Assembly (NCBI GenBank): GCA_948146395.1
Contig: OX411552.1
Span: 50,148,258-50,212,257 of the forward strand
Length of the DNA: 64,000 nt
Source of the DNA: Fragum whitleyi
Taxonomy: Eukaryota > Mollusca > Bivalvia > Cardiida > Cardiidae
Reading direction: 5' to 3'
Below the pieces are notes generated by a model. The model saw nothing but the letters and a program-made list of their open reading frames with translations. It was not told the DNA's origin and made no database searches. Below are positions 30,447 through 42,799 of this stretch, one piece after another. The number at the start of each line of letters is the position of its first letter. Within the stretch, counting starts at the first letter, position 1. The translations under genes were made by a program, and so were the position numbers.

Positions 30447-32664
30447 AAGACCAAAGAACAACAAGGAGACATGTGCCACCATCGGAACTACTTTTTCTAC
30501 TAAAATTCCAGTATTACTACTTGCAGTGGAAAAAGTAGTCACAACTCCAGCTCAAAACCTTCCACCACTACTTCCTAAACCGAGTAAGATCATCAAACAA
30601 TGTCCTTCATTAAGTCTCAATACAACTGAACAAAATCATACAATGACGTGTAATACTGTTCGAGAACAAAATGAAAAAATTGGTTTCATTAAAAGTAAAC
30701 AAGAAATGATGACTCAAACAGATATATATGGTATCCGAAATCTGTCTGTTAGTGAAACTAATCCAGAAAAATTAGCAAATAGTGAATGTCATGATTTAAT
30801 CAATACAAACTTTCATATATCTGAACGGAATGGAACTGAATCTCAAATTACAAGTGCCCATTTTAGATCAAATTATTCACCCAAAGGCAAGCAAAAGGTG
30901 TTTAAGAGGAGATGCAGTTATCCAAGGCCAGCTTCTCCAAGAAGAAAGAAAATCAAAACAACAACTGGTATACAAACTTCTGTCAGTTTAACCCAAAAAA
31001 GACGAGCACAAAATGTCAGTAGTACACAAACTACTGGTGACTTGATCCTACGTAGGGCAATGGAAGAGGCAAATATACCAATACAAAAGAGAAATGTAGG
31101 ATCACAAGTTACTCCAAATAAATACAGGATTGATTTGACAAACTCAAAATATGGTACTGCTGTAGAGGCAAGGAATAGCTATGTGAGAAAGCCACTGTTT
31201 AAAGATTCATTCAGTCAAGTAGATCAGTTCGAAAAGCCATTGCTTGTTGATTCATATAGTCAGATCAGTATTGAGGAAAGACCATTGTTAGTTGATTCCT
31301 TTTGCCAGGTAAGACAAGGGAACATAATAGCCGAGACATCAGATATGCTAGCTGAAAGACAGACCATGACTGATAGGCCTGAATCTATCTCCACACAAAC
31401 ATGCCAGTCATTCCTTGTTGATAAACAGAATCAAAACTTGCAAAATGATAAAAATGATTATGCCATAAATTCCACAGTTAGATCAGGAATAACCTCCACA
31501 AGTAAAGGTGTTGTAGAAGACAGAATGAAAGGTTCTACTGTAGAGATTTACAATGATAGACTTGACAGATCCATAAAAATCCATGTGCCAATAGAAAATG
31601 AACCTAAACAAAGATTGAAATGGGACCCGAGGAAAGCTTATCTTCAAAAGATAAGAAATCAAAATTATAGTTCAAATTTATATACTAGTAATATAGATGA
31701 AAATGCATCAGAAAACTACAATTTTAATGGCGGAAATAGTACTGAACAAAATACAACTGCTGTAGATAATAACCAGCCTATTCTTACACAGCCTGCTTTT
31801 GGTAGGACTACAAAAGTTTCCAGCAATACATCTACATCAACTACAATAGACAATGAGGCTCAAGCTATGTCTGCTGAAGAGTTTATTCAGCTGCTCCAGT
31901 CAAGTGGAGTTTATCTTGGAACTCCGTCAGACAAACATTCTGGTTTAAGAGAAAATAGCATGGAGATACCTAGTGAAGCTAGTACGGTAAATAGTGGAAA
32001 TGTTTTTGTTAGTACCAATCAAAACCTTGACTTTGACAAACAAACAATAGACACAAATACACAAACAGCTTCTGATTTTGATCTGTTAGAAAGTATAGGA
32101 GCTATTGACATGAACACACAAACAACAGGTAATGGTATTGACTTTTTGGATCTCGTCATGAACAACATGGAAACACAAACACTAAATGATAATGATCTTG
32201 AAAGTCTCAGTCTAGCAAACTTGAGCAGTAGTGATACCCTTCATACGCTAGGAGTTGGCACAAATGACTTGTATATGAATTCAAAAGCAACTAGTCCAAG
32301 AGCTGGATTTGATGATACAAATGATTACCAAATTTCTCTAGGATTTGACACTCAAAGTTTGGGTATTGGTACAAGTGATTTTGAAATGGAAAGTAACTTG
32401 ACTGCTCATGATTTGTTGCTGGGGACATCGTACACACAGACATGCAGTACTTTGATAGGAACCAGTACACAGACTGGTTTTACATCTGGTGATCAGATGG
32501 ATGGAAAAGTTAAAGTTCAGTCAGAGACCCAGACTATAGGATGTGAAGCTCGGATTCAGCTTGTTCAGACTGAGACCCAAACTCAAAAAGATTACAGTGA
32601 TTTTGATGTAACAAATATGGAAACACAGACAACTTTTGATGAATTCTGTGACTGGCTTATTTGA
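30447..32664 (+). CDS. ATMIN: ATMIN exon 4: disordered LC8-binding TQT region and stop
   Basis: The exon encodes residues 177-915 after the acceptor 'catttatctacag'. The tail is low-complexity and rich in S, T, Q, N and D. It carries eleven TQT triplets (contexts MTQTD, STQTT, STQTC, NTQTA, NTQTT, ETQTL, YTQTC, STQTG, ETQTI, ETQTQ, ETQTT), plus IQTS, DTQS and three SxQV/SQI-type variants such as SFSQVDQ. TQT is the core of the LC8 (DYNLL) recognition motif and ASCIZ tails carry many, so LC8 dimers could zip two chains together. SQ/TQ sites also suit ATM-family kinases. A basic patch (SPRRKKIK, near residue 390) may be a nuclear signal. The C-terminus, METQTTFDEFCDWLI, puts one TQT next to an acidic-aromatic end. 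The stop is TGA at 32662. Confidence 0.94.
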
Positions 32665-32946
32665 AATACTTTTTACCAAATGACCAAAGTTTGGTTGTGA
32701 AAATGGCAAACAAATTTTAAAAAAAACATTATTCACTGGGAATTTCCTCTTTAAAATAATTCAAGTACTCAATGATTTGCCTTCATAGTAAATTTTCAAA
32801 CTTTCTAACTTAATTGTTGCTTTAAACAACATTTACTACTACAATAATGATGTTATTTACATGTCTCCCATTATGTATGATTATGACCATCAATTCACCA
32901 TTTAGATATACTTAGATAAAAAAGTTAAGTCTTACAGACTTGTAGC
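32665..32946. other. ATMIN 3' flank / probable 3'UTR
   Basis: AT-rich, non-repetitive. No canonical AATAAA is seen before the repeat that starts at about 32947, so the polyadenylation site is not located. Confidence 0.45.
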
Positions 32947-34640
32947 ATGTTTTATTATGCCCCAGCATCAATGGATTTGGGTAATATTGTGTTTGTCCTG
33001 TCTATTTGTCCATTTGTCTATTTGTCCATTTGTCCCCTAAAAACTCAAACATTGGCCACAACTTTTGACTGGAAAGTAATAGAGATTTCATATTTCACAT
33101 GCATATTGCTGGTGACAATAGCTCTCTATTGGTACGAATTACAAGGTCATCAGTCAAGTTCATTTTCAATGTCAAATATGTGTAAAATTTCAACTTTTAT
33201 ATTGGCCATACCTTTTGACTGGTAAGTGGTAGTTATTTCTTATTATACTGCAAAGAAAATTCTAGCATTTTCATTGGTTAATGCTGATCTGACAAACATT
33301 GATAGCTACGGCTGCTCCGGTATTACCTCTAATGTTTCCTTAAGGCGCCTCGACGTGAACATAGACAAAAAATCGAAACGGTAATGGCAGCCATGTTTCT
33401 CTCGCTACGCTGATAACACGACCCGAATATACACACTAGGATACAGTTGAAAAGGATGTCAGTTAATAATGTGCAAATAAAAAGTGATATAGATGTCAAT
33501 AAATACCTTAAATTTGTACAAATCTGTCCATTTAAAGTGCCAAGTTTCTCGCAGTTTCAGCCAACAAACGCTTCCATATCACAATAGCGCAGAATGTAGT
33601 AGTGTGACGTCACAACTATGTATGACGTCACTTCGTACATGTTTACTTTTATAGGGGTGCATTAAGGGATTGGTGGTTTAAAAGAAATTGGTTAATACGA
33701 ACGCCTAAAATAGGCAAAAGACAGATATTTAGCCCCAAAACTTTGAAGTATAATAAATTCGTAATACGGTTTCTTGCCTGGGTATATGACGATTTATTCC
33801 CGGCAGTAAAAATTATGTCAACCCTCGCCTACGGCGTGGGTGACATCATTTTTCCAGCTGGGAATAAATCGTCATATACCCCGGCAAGAAACCGTATAAC
33901 TAATAATATTTCACTTGTGTATTGCTTGTGACAAGACCTTTCAATATGTACCAACATTATAGTCATCAGTCAAGGTCATATTTTCAAGGGTAAATTCATT
34001 TCAATTAATAACTTTGACCAAAACCTTTGACTGGTGAGTGATAGAGTTTTCAAATTTCACATGTGTATCACTTGTGACAAGATATTTCTATTTGTATCAA
34101 CTTCAAGGAGATAAGTAAAAGTCAAGGTCATTTTCCAAGGTCAAATATGTATAGAATTCAAAATTTTTATTGGTCATCTTTTTTGACTTGTAAGTGGTAG
34201 GGTCTTCATACTTAACATGTGTATTCCTTTTCAAAAAAGTCTTATCTAAAGGTACAAAAATCTATGTCATTAGTCAAGGTCAAATTTTGGAGGTTACTTA
34301 ATTTCAGCAAAAAAAACACAACTGTATATTGCTTGTGAAAAGATGGTTTTGTTGGTTCCAACTTCTAGGTGATCAATCAAGGCCAAGGTTATTGTTCGAG
34401 ATCAAATTCGTGTAAAGTAAATTAATTTTTACAATTGCCTAAGCTTAAGGTATGATAAGTTATATAGCCTTCATATATCATGAGTATTGCTTGTGACAAG
34501 ATTTTTTTCACAAAGCAAAGATCAATGTCATAATATTAAGGTCATCTGTCAAGATAATTTGGCAAGGTGAAATTACTTTCTGTGTTATAAACACCAGTTT
34601 TGAAGTAATACCAGTGGTGGGGGCATTAGTGACACATCTT
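32947..34640 (+). repeat. Tandem array, about 150-200-bp monomer ('tttgactggtaagtggtag' family), interrupted
   Basis: It opens 'ttatgccccagcatcaatgg' and a 'gtctatttgtccatttgtc' block, then units with 'cttttgactggtaagtggta', 'tgtgtattgcttgtgacaag' and 'aggtcatcagtcaaggtca'. It ends 'ggtgggggcattagtgacac'. A non-array segment (about 33240-33905) breaks it and is probably an insertion, since array text resumes directly afterwards. Confidence 0.75.
33764..33897. repeat. Foldback inside the insertion at 33.2-33.9 kb
   Basis: 'atacggtttcttgcc', 'gggtatatgacgatttattc' and 'ccggcag' are mirrored by 'ctgggaataaatcgtcatat', 'accccggcaagaaaccgtat'; the inner loop is 'cctcgcctacggcgtggg'. Arms are about 55 bp with few mismatches. 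Confidence 0.85.
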
Positions 34641-34649
34641 GTTTTATTT

Positions 34650-36052
34650 TGCCAAGTGTTTTCTGTCTGCGGAACCAATTTTTCCGACCTAGAAATTTAC
34701 TTTTGAAGATTAAAGATGAATTGAGTCTGTTCCAATAATTTTTCATGTGTGCAAAGTTGAGACTCAGATCAGTCTGTGTGGCCGCACATTCTAATCAGTC
34801 TTAACTAAGCGCTCAATAGATGGCTAAGGACCTAAAAATTGCTATTCAAAATATAAAATTAATTTTAATACACTGTGTGAGTGTCCAGGCTACTCAACGT
34901 CTTTCCATCAAGCAAACATGAAATTGTTGGAATAATCACACATAGGCTTAATTAAAAGGGATTTCGCATTAGTCTGTAAGGTTTTGATTTCAAATGAGAC
35001 GTGATTTTCCTTTGCAACGTATATTAGTTTTGATTAGCTTTCATATTTTCCTAAGTGAGCCATTTTGACTTGTAAGCAGATTACTGTAGTCCAACTGCGG
35101 TATTCGAAAACGCGGGAAAATGTGGTATAGCCTGGAGTTGGGGTGGACTGAACTGAAATATAACAAGAGTATGTTTACTGTCCTTAATTACAAATGTAAT
35201 ATCACCTATATACTGGTGGAGTAAAGAAACTCATCAGGAAAAAAACACTTTTTTTCTCCCTTGCGATATGCAATGTATTTGTCGTTTCAATTTTAGTTTC
35301 TTCACGTAGTCGATTTCGCAATGTTACCTTTACGCTTTGACACATGTCATATACAGATATAATTCAAAGGATGGTAAAAATGCCAGTAGTTTTTACTTTT
35401 CTGTGATCTTTCAGTACTTCAATAGTTAAAAGACTGTTGCAGCAAAAAATTCGTTGGTCCCAATTTCTCGGTCCCAATTTCTCTATATTAAACTCGCCGA
35501 AAGTCTGTTTGTAAACATTCAAAAAGCATGGTTTACCTTTAACAGAAAATGGGAAATGAAAATGATTTTACAATTGGCATTCGAAGCCCACGGGCGTCAG
35601 TAAACTCACCATTATTCGAAAACTGTGTGTGTCAGTGCAACGGTTTGCAATCTTTTTACGATTTACAAGACTCTGCTAAAGTTGTACAAATTTCTTGAAA
35701 TCGCTCGGCCGCATAGAGGCAAGTAGCCAGTCAAGCTAGTAACTTTTTGTCTGATCGCCGCCAAGGTACCCAGTTCAGTTTATTGCCGTACGATCGCTGT
35801 ATTGCTTCTTGAACTTAACCACTACGTCCTACGGCTTCTGCAAAATCCAAACATTATGGACCGAAAAGCAGCTTTACAGTAACTCTTCGTCTAGCCGAAA
35901 CTGATTGCATAGTCTCCGTTCAGAAATCACGAAATTATAAATTTTGGTTATCAAATAATTGTTATTGCTGTTGTATCAGTTTAGCTAGTGTTATATGAGC
36001 GCACTGACATGTCGGTGATGTGACGATTTTTGGCTTGAATTTTCGTAGAATT
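34650..36052. other. Non-repetitive stretch, no gene identified
   Basis: This stretch has no array monomers and more CpG than its surroundings between 35440 and 35900. I checked it for exons and found only short frames without support. 'ggtcccaatttctcggtccc' is a local 17-bp duplication. A G run occupies 36053-36071. Confidence 0.45.
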
Positions 36053-36099
36053 GGGGGGGGGGGGGGGGGGGCTATTTTGGTCACGCGGATGTGGGCGTA

Positions 36100-36780
36100 A
36101 TGCTTTGGTTAAGGTTATATGTGCAACTGTGTCAAATCTATGTTTTTGCTAAAGCTATTGCTTTGAAACTTTGCACATGCTTCAGTGACCATGATTTTTG
36201 CCTATAGCGAAGATTCGTTACTCTGGTATTGAATTAAATGGAATTTTAATCATTTTTGGAATTAGAGATCTTGGTTAAGTTTATATGTGCAACCCTATTT
36301 GGAGTTGAAATTCTTTGCGCATGCTTCTGTGACCATAATTTCAGCCTCTTAACAAAAATTAAAATTTTTATCTGCATCTGCAACTGTTTTATCTATGTTC
36401 GTAATAAAGTCATTCTTTGGGAACTTTGCATATGTTTTGTCTCCATATTGATTATCAATAGACAAAGATTAATTAGTCTGACATTGAATTTAGTGGAATT
36501 TCAACCTTTGCGTATTTGGAAATCTTGGTTAAGTTTTTATGTGCAACTGTTGTATACCGGTATCTGTAAAACATCTGTTACATTTACTAGTAAAGCTATT
36601 GCTTCTGTTTCCATAACATCAGCCTCTAAATAAATAATTATTAGTCTGATATTGAATTGAGTCGAATTTCAACCCTTTTCTGACTTGAAATCTTTGCGCA
36701 GGCTTCTGTGACCATAATAGCAGCCTCTTAAAAAAATCATTTCTGGTTTTGAATTTAGTGGAATTTTGGCCTATTTTTGG
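36100..36780. repeat. Tandem array, about 165-bp monomer ('ggttaagtttatatgtgcaa')
   Basis: Four decayed units share 'ttggttaagtttatatgtgc', 'tttgcacatgcttctgtgac' and 'attgaatttagtggaatttc'. The 125-codon frame at 36256-36633 is array translation. Confidence 0.65.
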
Positions 36781-36792
36781 TCATTCATTTTT

Positions 36793-38725
36793 AGCTCTAC
36801 TGGGCTCAGTCCAGTAGAGCTATCGTCATGGCCTGGTGTTCGTCGTAAGTGTGTGAATCTGTCTGTCTGTCCGTAAACTTTTTCTTTAAACATCTTCTTT
36901 CTGAAACCGCTCGGCTGATCTCAAAGAAACTTTACCATAAAGTTCCTTTGGTGACCCTAATCAAAAATTGTTCATGCAATTTTGACTGGCCCATGAATAT
37001 GGGCGTGGCAGAGTGAGGCTTATTTTGAGCCTGAAATCATTGAACAACATCTCCTCCTGAACCACTTGGCAAATTTCAATGAAACTTAACCAAAATGTTC
37101 CTTGGGTGACCTTTTCAAAATTTGTTCATGAAATTTTGGTTGGCCAATAAATATGGGCGTTGCAGGGGGGGGTGGGGGGTGGTTCTTCTTGAACCAATGG
37201 GCTGATTTCAATGAAACTTTACCAGACTGCTTATTTTGAGCCTGAAATCCTTGAATGACATATCCTAAACCATGGGGTCGAAACCAATGAAACTTTACCA
37301 GATTGTCCCTTTGGTGACCCTCTTCTAAAGTTGTTCAAGAAATTTTGATTGATCCCCATATATGGGCAGTCAGGACGGGGCTTATTTGAGCCCCAAATCT
37401 TTGAACAACATCTCCTCCAGAACTACCAGGCGGATTTGAATGAAACTTTACAAGATAGTTCCTTTTATGACCCTTTTGAAAAATTGTTTGCAAAATTTTG
37501 ATTAGCTGATAAATATGGGCTTGGCAGGGCGGGGCTAATTTTCAGTCTCCTTGGTAATGAATGGGTGGGCAGGGTCTATTATCAATTTTAATTCTTGGAA
37601 TAACAGCTCTTCTCCAATTAGGCAAATGTGAATGAACCTTTGCCTGAAAGTTACTTGGATGAGATCCACTGGATCAATTAAATTCAGGTGAGAGGGTTAG
37701 GGCCATTCTGGCCCTCTCTTTCGAAAGTGATATCTTAATAGTTTTCTTTTATGTCATTTTACATATTAGTTATATGAGTTCACTTCTGATAGCTAAGTTT
37801 CAATTTGGAAAAAGTCAAAATTCCTTCTGAATTTTGGTGACTTTCAATACCTTCTATTTCAAATATCTCTCTTTCAAATCTTGAGATATTTAAGCCCTTT
37901 TTTGGCCTCTTATTTAAGATTTCAATGTGAAAATTGGCCTTGCCCTGCCATACCCATTTGTATGGACCCATCTAAAATGTGTGTCCAACCTAAATCAATG
38001 TAACGTAAGGAACATACATGTCAAGTTTCATTGAATTTGGCCAAAATGAAAGAGGGGGAAGATTTTAAAGTGAAAATAAGCCACATCCACATTTGGAGTT
38101 AAATCAAAATTTCTTTTACAATTCGGTAAAGGGTCGCCCTTTGAACATCCGTGCCAAGTTTTATTGAAATCGGCCCTATGATATGGGAGAAGAAATCTTT
38201 TAGAGATTTCAAAGAGAAAAGGAAATGGAAATAATCCTCGCCCTGTCACACCCAAACTTTCGGGTCAATCAAAATCTCTTTACCAATTTCGGTAAATGTC
38301 CACCCAAGGAACATCCATGCAGGGTTTCATTGAAATCGGCCCAATGCTTTTGAAGGAGAATTTTTTTAAGATTTTAAAGTGGAAATAAGCGCCGCTCTGC
38401 CACGCCCATATTTGTGAGTCAATCAAAAATCAGAATTTCAATTCGATAAAGGGCCACCCAAGGAACACCCATGCCAAGTTTCATTGAAATCGGCAAGATG
38501 CTTTGGGAGGGGAAGATCTTTATGTTAAATAAGCGCCGCCCTGCCACGCCCATATTTGGGGGTCAATCAAAATTTCTTTCACAATTTAAGAAGAGGGTCA
38601 CCCAAGATACATTTTAGGAAGTTTCGTTAAAATTAGCCCTTTGGTTTAGGAGGAGAAGATGTTAAAAGAAAAGGTTTACGCACGCACGCATGCAAGATAG
38701 ACACACCGCCATAACAGTGGAGCTA
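36793..38725. repeat. Two facing array elements with hairpin ends ('ccctgccacgcccatattt' family)
   Basis: The left end is the hairpin 'agctctactgggctcagtcc' / 'agtagagct', followed by units with 'cctcctgaaccacttggc', 'ccttgggtgaccct' and 'aatatgggcgtggcag'. At about 37690 the hairpin 'gggccattctggccct' occurs, and from about 37920 the unit orientation is reversed ('tgccacgcccatatttg', 'aaaatttctttcacaatt'), ending 'cataacagtggagctaaat' at 38725. Similar to 45590-46215. Confidence 0.7.
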
Positions 38726-39059
38726 AATCACGCAGCCTTGGCAAAACAATCCAGGCTTTAAAATCTTGTGGTTTTATAGCGCTGACGGTAGCGCATGAGA
38801 CCCAAAATCTCCAATTCACGGGTGAAAAGAGTTTAATGTTTATGTATTTTCGTTTATTTATTGCGCTAGCATAGCATATACCCATATAAGTTACGCTCCC
38901 GGAAAACGGTTAGTCGTTAAGGGGGAGAGTGCAAGGATACGCGACAAAACTACTGCTGAACTTCGCATTGGTTCTTGAACATGCTCCATGTAAAGCACCA
39001 CTATACGGGACCTAGGCTTTTACGTCTCATCTGAAAGACAATAAGTTTGTTAGTGTGCC

Positions 39060-39137
39060 AGTCCGGGCATCGAAACCACGCAATCGACTTTTAATTGTTT
39101 TGAAGTCCGGTGCTCTACCAACTGAGCTAATCAGACA
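39060..39137 (-). tRNA. tRNA-like sequence, minus strand (probable SINE head or pseudogene)
   Basis: On the minus strand 'gattagctcagttggtagag' is a canonical box A and 'ggtttcgatgccc' a slightly altered box B, about 40 bp apart. The acceptor ends (GTCTGAT and GTCCGGAC-like) do not pair well, and no variable arm is convincing, so it is tRNA-derived rather than functional. Confidence 0.5.
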
Positions 39138-39303
39138 GACTTAAAAGGAATTTTCCGACATTTGTCTGCCACCAATTGGTACAAAATTAGCAACGTATGA
39201 AAGATAGGCTAGGGAAGGATGTAATGATAGGACCTGTGCGAGAGAAACCGGGAATGTTCTAACAGCCGCGATTTAACTGGAAAACTTAAAAATGGATTTA
39301 AAA

Positions 39304-39378
39304 GGTGCGTGGAAATACCGAAATTCACATAAATACTTTAGTTCGGTAATCATGTGAACTTTTGTATTTCCATACACC
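39304..39378. mobile_element. 75-bp miniature inverted-repeat element ('ggtgcgtggaaatacc' ends)
   Basis: The left end 'ggtgcgtggaaataccgaaa' is nearly the same as the left boundary of the hairpin array at 55709; the right end is 'gtatttccatacacc'. It contains the 'ttcggta' core once. It looks like a deletion derivative of the large foldback in UBA2 intron 1. Confidence 0.7.
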
Positions 39379-39544
39379 GGGCGTTAAACCAATTCAAAAC
39401 GGACTGAATCTTGACCAAATTCAGGGTATCGAACTATCACTAAAGTCTCACTGTTTGAACATAGACCGTCACCATTAGATACCTTACAAAAGCCATACGG
39501 GATCGAATTATTTTGACACCTCGACGTCTTCCAGTCTTCATCGT

Positions 39545-41465
39545 GATTTTAAGCACCACTGGACAAAGCCCAGCGGGCTATTGTCGTGGCCCTTTGTCCG
39601 TTGTGCGTCCCCATGTGCGTAGGTGTGTAAACTTTCTTTGATCATCTTCTTCTCTGAAACTTCTGGTCAGAAATCAACTAAATTTCACAGGAACAATACT
39701 TAGTACATGCTCTTTAAGATTCCTTCTTTTAATCCTGGTCAGACTTATAGCTTGGGCACTACGAGCTGTCGAGTCACCAAAAAAGGACCCCTTAAAGTGA
39801 ATTATAAAAAAAAAACTCTTCTCTCAAAGTACTTGTCAGAATTCAACCAAATTACACAGGAATGATGCGGATAAGTGAATGTCTTCTTCTCTGAAACTAC
39901 TGGCCAGAAAACAACCAAATTGCACAGAAATGATGTTTTGGACATGCTCTTTCAGGTTTCTTCTTTTATTCTTGATCAGGCTGATTACTTGGGAATAACG
40001 GACTGTCGAGCCACCAAAAAGGGCCCGTTATGGTAAAAAATAGAGAAATTTTCTCTGAAACTTTTGGTCAGAATTCAACCATACTGGATAGGAATGGTGT
40101 TAGGGACATGCTCTTTCGGATTTCTTGTTTTAATGGTGATTGGACTGATAACTTGGGCACTACAGGCTGCTGTGTCAGCCAAAAATGGCCCTATATGGTA
40201 AAATATAACAATTTCTTCTTCTCAGGATCTACTGGTCCCAATTCAACCAAATTTTACACGAATGAAATTTAAGATATTCTTTCTTAGATTTCTTCCTGAA
40301 ATTACAATTGAGGTAAAACACGTCTGTCTGTCCGTCCGTCTGTGTGTAATTTTTTTCTTTGATCATCTTCTCTGAAATTACTGGACAGAAATCAACCAAA
40401 TTTCACACTGGAATGGTGCTTATGACATGCTTTTTCAGATTGCTTCTTTTAATCATTATCGGGCTGATAACTTGGGCACTACAGGCTGTTGAGTCACCGA
40501 AAAAGGGGTCCCATATGATGAAATATAAAATAATCTTCTTCTCTGAAACTACTTGTCAGAATTCAATCAAACTGCACAGGAATTATGCACAGAACATGTT
40601 CTTCCAAATTCCTTCTTTCAATCTTGATCAGACTGATAACTCAAGCGCTACAGACTGTCTTGTCACCAAAAAGGACATTCTATGTTGAAAACTTAAAAGA
40701 TCTTTTCCCTGAAACTACTGCACAGAATTCAGTCAAATTTTACAGAAATGATGCTTATGACAAGCTCTTTCAGATTCCATCTTTAATCCTAATCGGGCTG
40801 ATAATTTGGGATCAACGGGCTGTCGAGTCACAAAAAAGGACCCCTTATGGTGAAATATAAGATTTTCTCTTCTGAAAGAACTTATCAGAATTCAACCAAG
40901 TCTCACAGGGATGCTGTTTAGAACATGCTCTTTCAAATTCCTTCTTTTAATCCTAATCAGGCGCATTACCCATGGTAAAAAAAATAAAAAAAGTCTTCTT
41001 CTATGAAACGACGAACTAGAATTCAACCAAACTTCAAACTTAGTATATTAAAAAAAAACCGTTCCCTTCTTAACTTAATGTCATGAAAGAAAAATGTGAA
41101 AACATCTCGATAACACCTCAGATTTCCTATGTGATGAGTTTGAAGTTATAATATTTCAGGCTCAAAAAAGCCCCTCCCTGATACGTCAATATTTGGGGTC
41201 AATCAAAATTCCATGAACAAGTTTTGAGAAGGTTCACCCAAGGAACAATTCTGCCAAGTTCGGTTGAAATCAACCATTTGGTTACAGAGGAGAATAAGTT
41301 GAAAGATTTTGGGCCCAAAAATGCCCCATCCTACCACGCCCATGTCTGAGGTGAAGATGTTTAAAGAATTGTTGACAACTTCCGACACACAACGCACCAC
41401 ACGACGCACAACAGACAATAGGTGATTACAAAAGCTCACCTTGAGCACATTGTGCTCAGGTGAGT
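39545..41465 (+). repeat. Tandem array, about 150-bp monomer ('gaaactactggtcagaattc' family) with hairpin ends
   Basis: The left end is 'agcaccactggacaaagccc'. About ten decayed units follow with 'cttcttctctgaaactactg', 'aattcaaccaaatt(t)cacag', 'acatgctctttcagattcc' and 'gactgataacttgggcacta'. From 41160 the text changes to 'ttcacccaaggaacaattct'-type sequence and ends 'gagcacattgtgctcaggtg'. The same monomer, reversed, is at 60240-60780. ORFs here are array translation. Confidence 0.72.
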
Positions 41466-41769
41466 TAACACAATAAAATGCACATGGATTAATTCAATCA
41501 TAGTAGCATCTATTAAGAATTAGTAGGTACGATAATTTCAAGTTTTAAAATTAATCAGATATTTCATAAGATGTCAAATAATGCAAACTTTGACTTGAGC
41601 AGAAAAAATCAACTACATAAAGGCTATAATAATTTCTATGATTTCTTTTATCAAAAACAAACTGGCCAAGTGAAATTGACTTTGACCTTAAATAAAACTT
41701 TAGACTAAATAATAGCACAATGTGTGTTTCACAAGCAGTACACATTACAAATATCAAGAATCGCCTTTT

Positions 41770-42790
41770 TAGCTTGCCCGGGATGAAAGTCTCGGAAGAG
41801 CTATTGTCATACCCTCGGATGGCGGCGTCAGCTTCGGTGTCGGCGTCCGCATTAGGTTAAAGTTTTTTATTTCTATCAATATTTATCCTAGAGGCTTTAT
41901 ATTTCACATAAACACCCATTAGGGTACAGGCTTTCATTTTAAAACAAGCGCCCATGTCAAATGACCTTGAGACAGTGACCTTGACCCTTTTGAAAAAATT
42001 TAACCAAAATCTTTAACCATAAAAAACCTTTAACCAAAAAACTTTGACTTTGCTTGTATTTTCTTAATGCTTTACCTAGGGACATCATTACTTCATGTAG
42101 GCACTCACAAGGTGATATGCTTACACCAGAGACCAAGTGCCTTGACATTTTGACCTTGACCCTGACCTTGACCTTTTATGGGCTTAGAAAAACTTTAAAC
42201 AAATACTTTAACCAAAAAAACTTTAACTTTGCTTATAATTTTAGTTATTTTACCTAGGGACATCATTACTTCATATACACACTCACTAGGTGATAGGCTT
42301 TCACTAGTTACTAAGGTCCTTGGCATTTTGACCTTGACCTTGTCCATTTATGCAGTAAGAATAACTTTTACCAAAAAACTTTAACCTTGCTTATATTTTC
42401 TGATTATTCTACCTAGGGACATCATTACTTAATATACACACTCACTAGGCGATAGGCTTTCACCAGAGACCAAGATCCTTAAAGTTCGACCTTGAAGTTG
42501 ACCTTATTGGACTTAGAAAATCTTTAACCAAAAACTTTAACCTTGCTTATATTTTTTGAATGATTTTTCCTAGGGACATCATAACCTCATGCACAAATTC
42601 ACTAAGTGATAGGTTTTCACCAGTAACCAAGGTCCTTTATAATTTGACCTTGACCTTTTATGTACTTATAAAAACTTTAACAAAAAAACTTGAACCTTGC
42701 TTATATTTTCTGAGTGCTTATACTTGTGGCCATTATACCTTTATTTCTTTCTTATTTCTAAATCAGACCGATATTAATTAGATCATGAAC
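41770..42790 (+). repeat. Tandem array, about 180-bp monomer with 'gaccttgaccttgacc'
   Basis: It opens 'agcttgcccgggatgaaagt' and a 'ggcgtcagcttcggtgtcgg' block, followed by five units with 'cctagggacatcattact', 'actcactaggtgataggctt', 'accaaggtcctt' and 'accaaaaaactttaacctt'. No gene. Confidence 0.78.
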
Positions 42791-42799
42791 TTTAACAAA

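Larger units (their letters stand above)
23473..32664 (+). other. ATMIN: ATMIN/ASCIZ gene span, four coding exons, complete CDS
   Basis: Exons 23473-23631, 26139-26276, 29001-29233 and 30447-32664 total 2748 bp, 916 codons including the stop, with GT..AG introns and matching phases (0, 0, 2). The product (915 aa) has four Cys/His zinc fingers followed by a disordered S/T/Q/N-rich tail with many TQT motifs. This is the design of ASCIZ/ATMIN, a transcription factor that activates the dynein light chain gene DYNLL1 and is itself bound by LC8 at TQT sites, giving feedback. Human ATMIN is of similar length. The introns hold arrays, a piggyBac-like MITE and a palindromic MITE. Confidence 0.93.
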
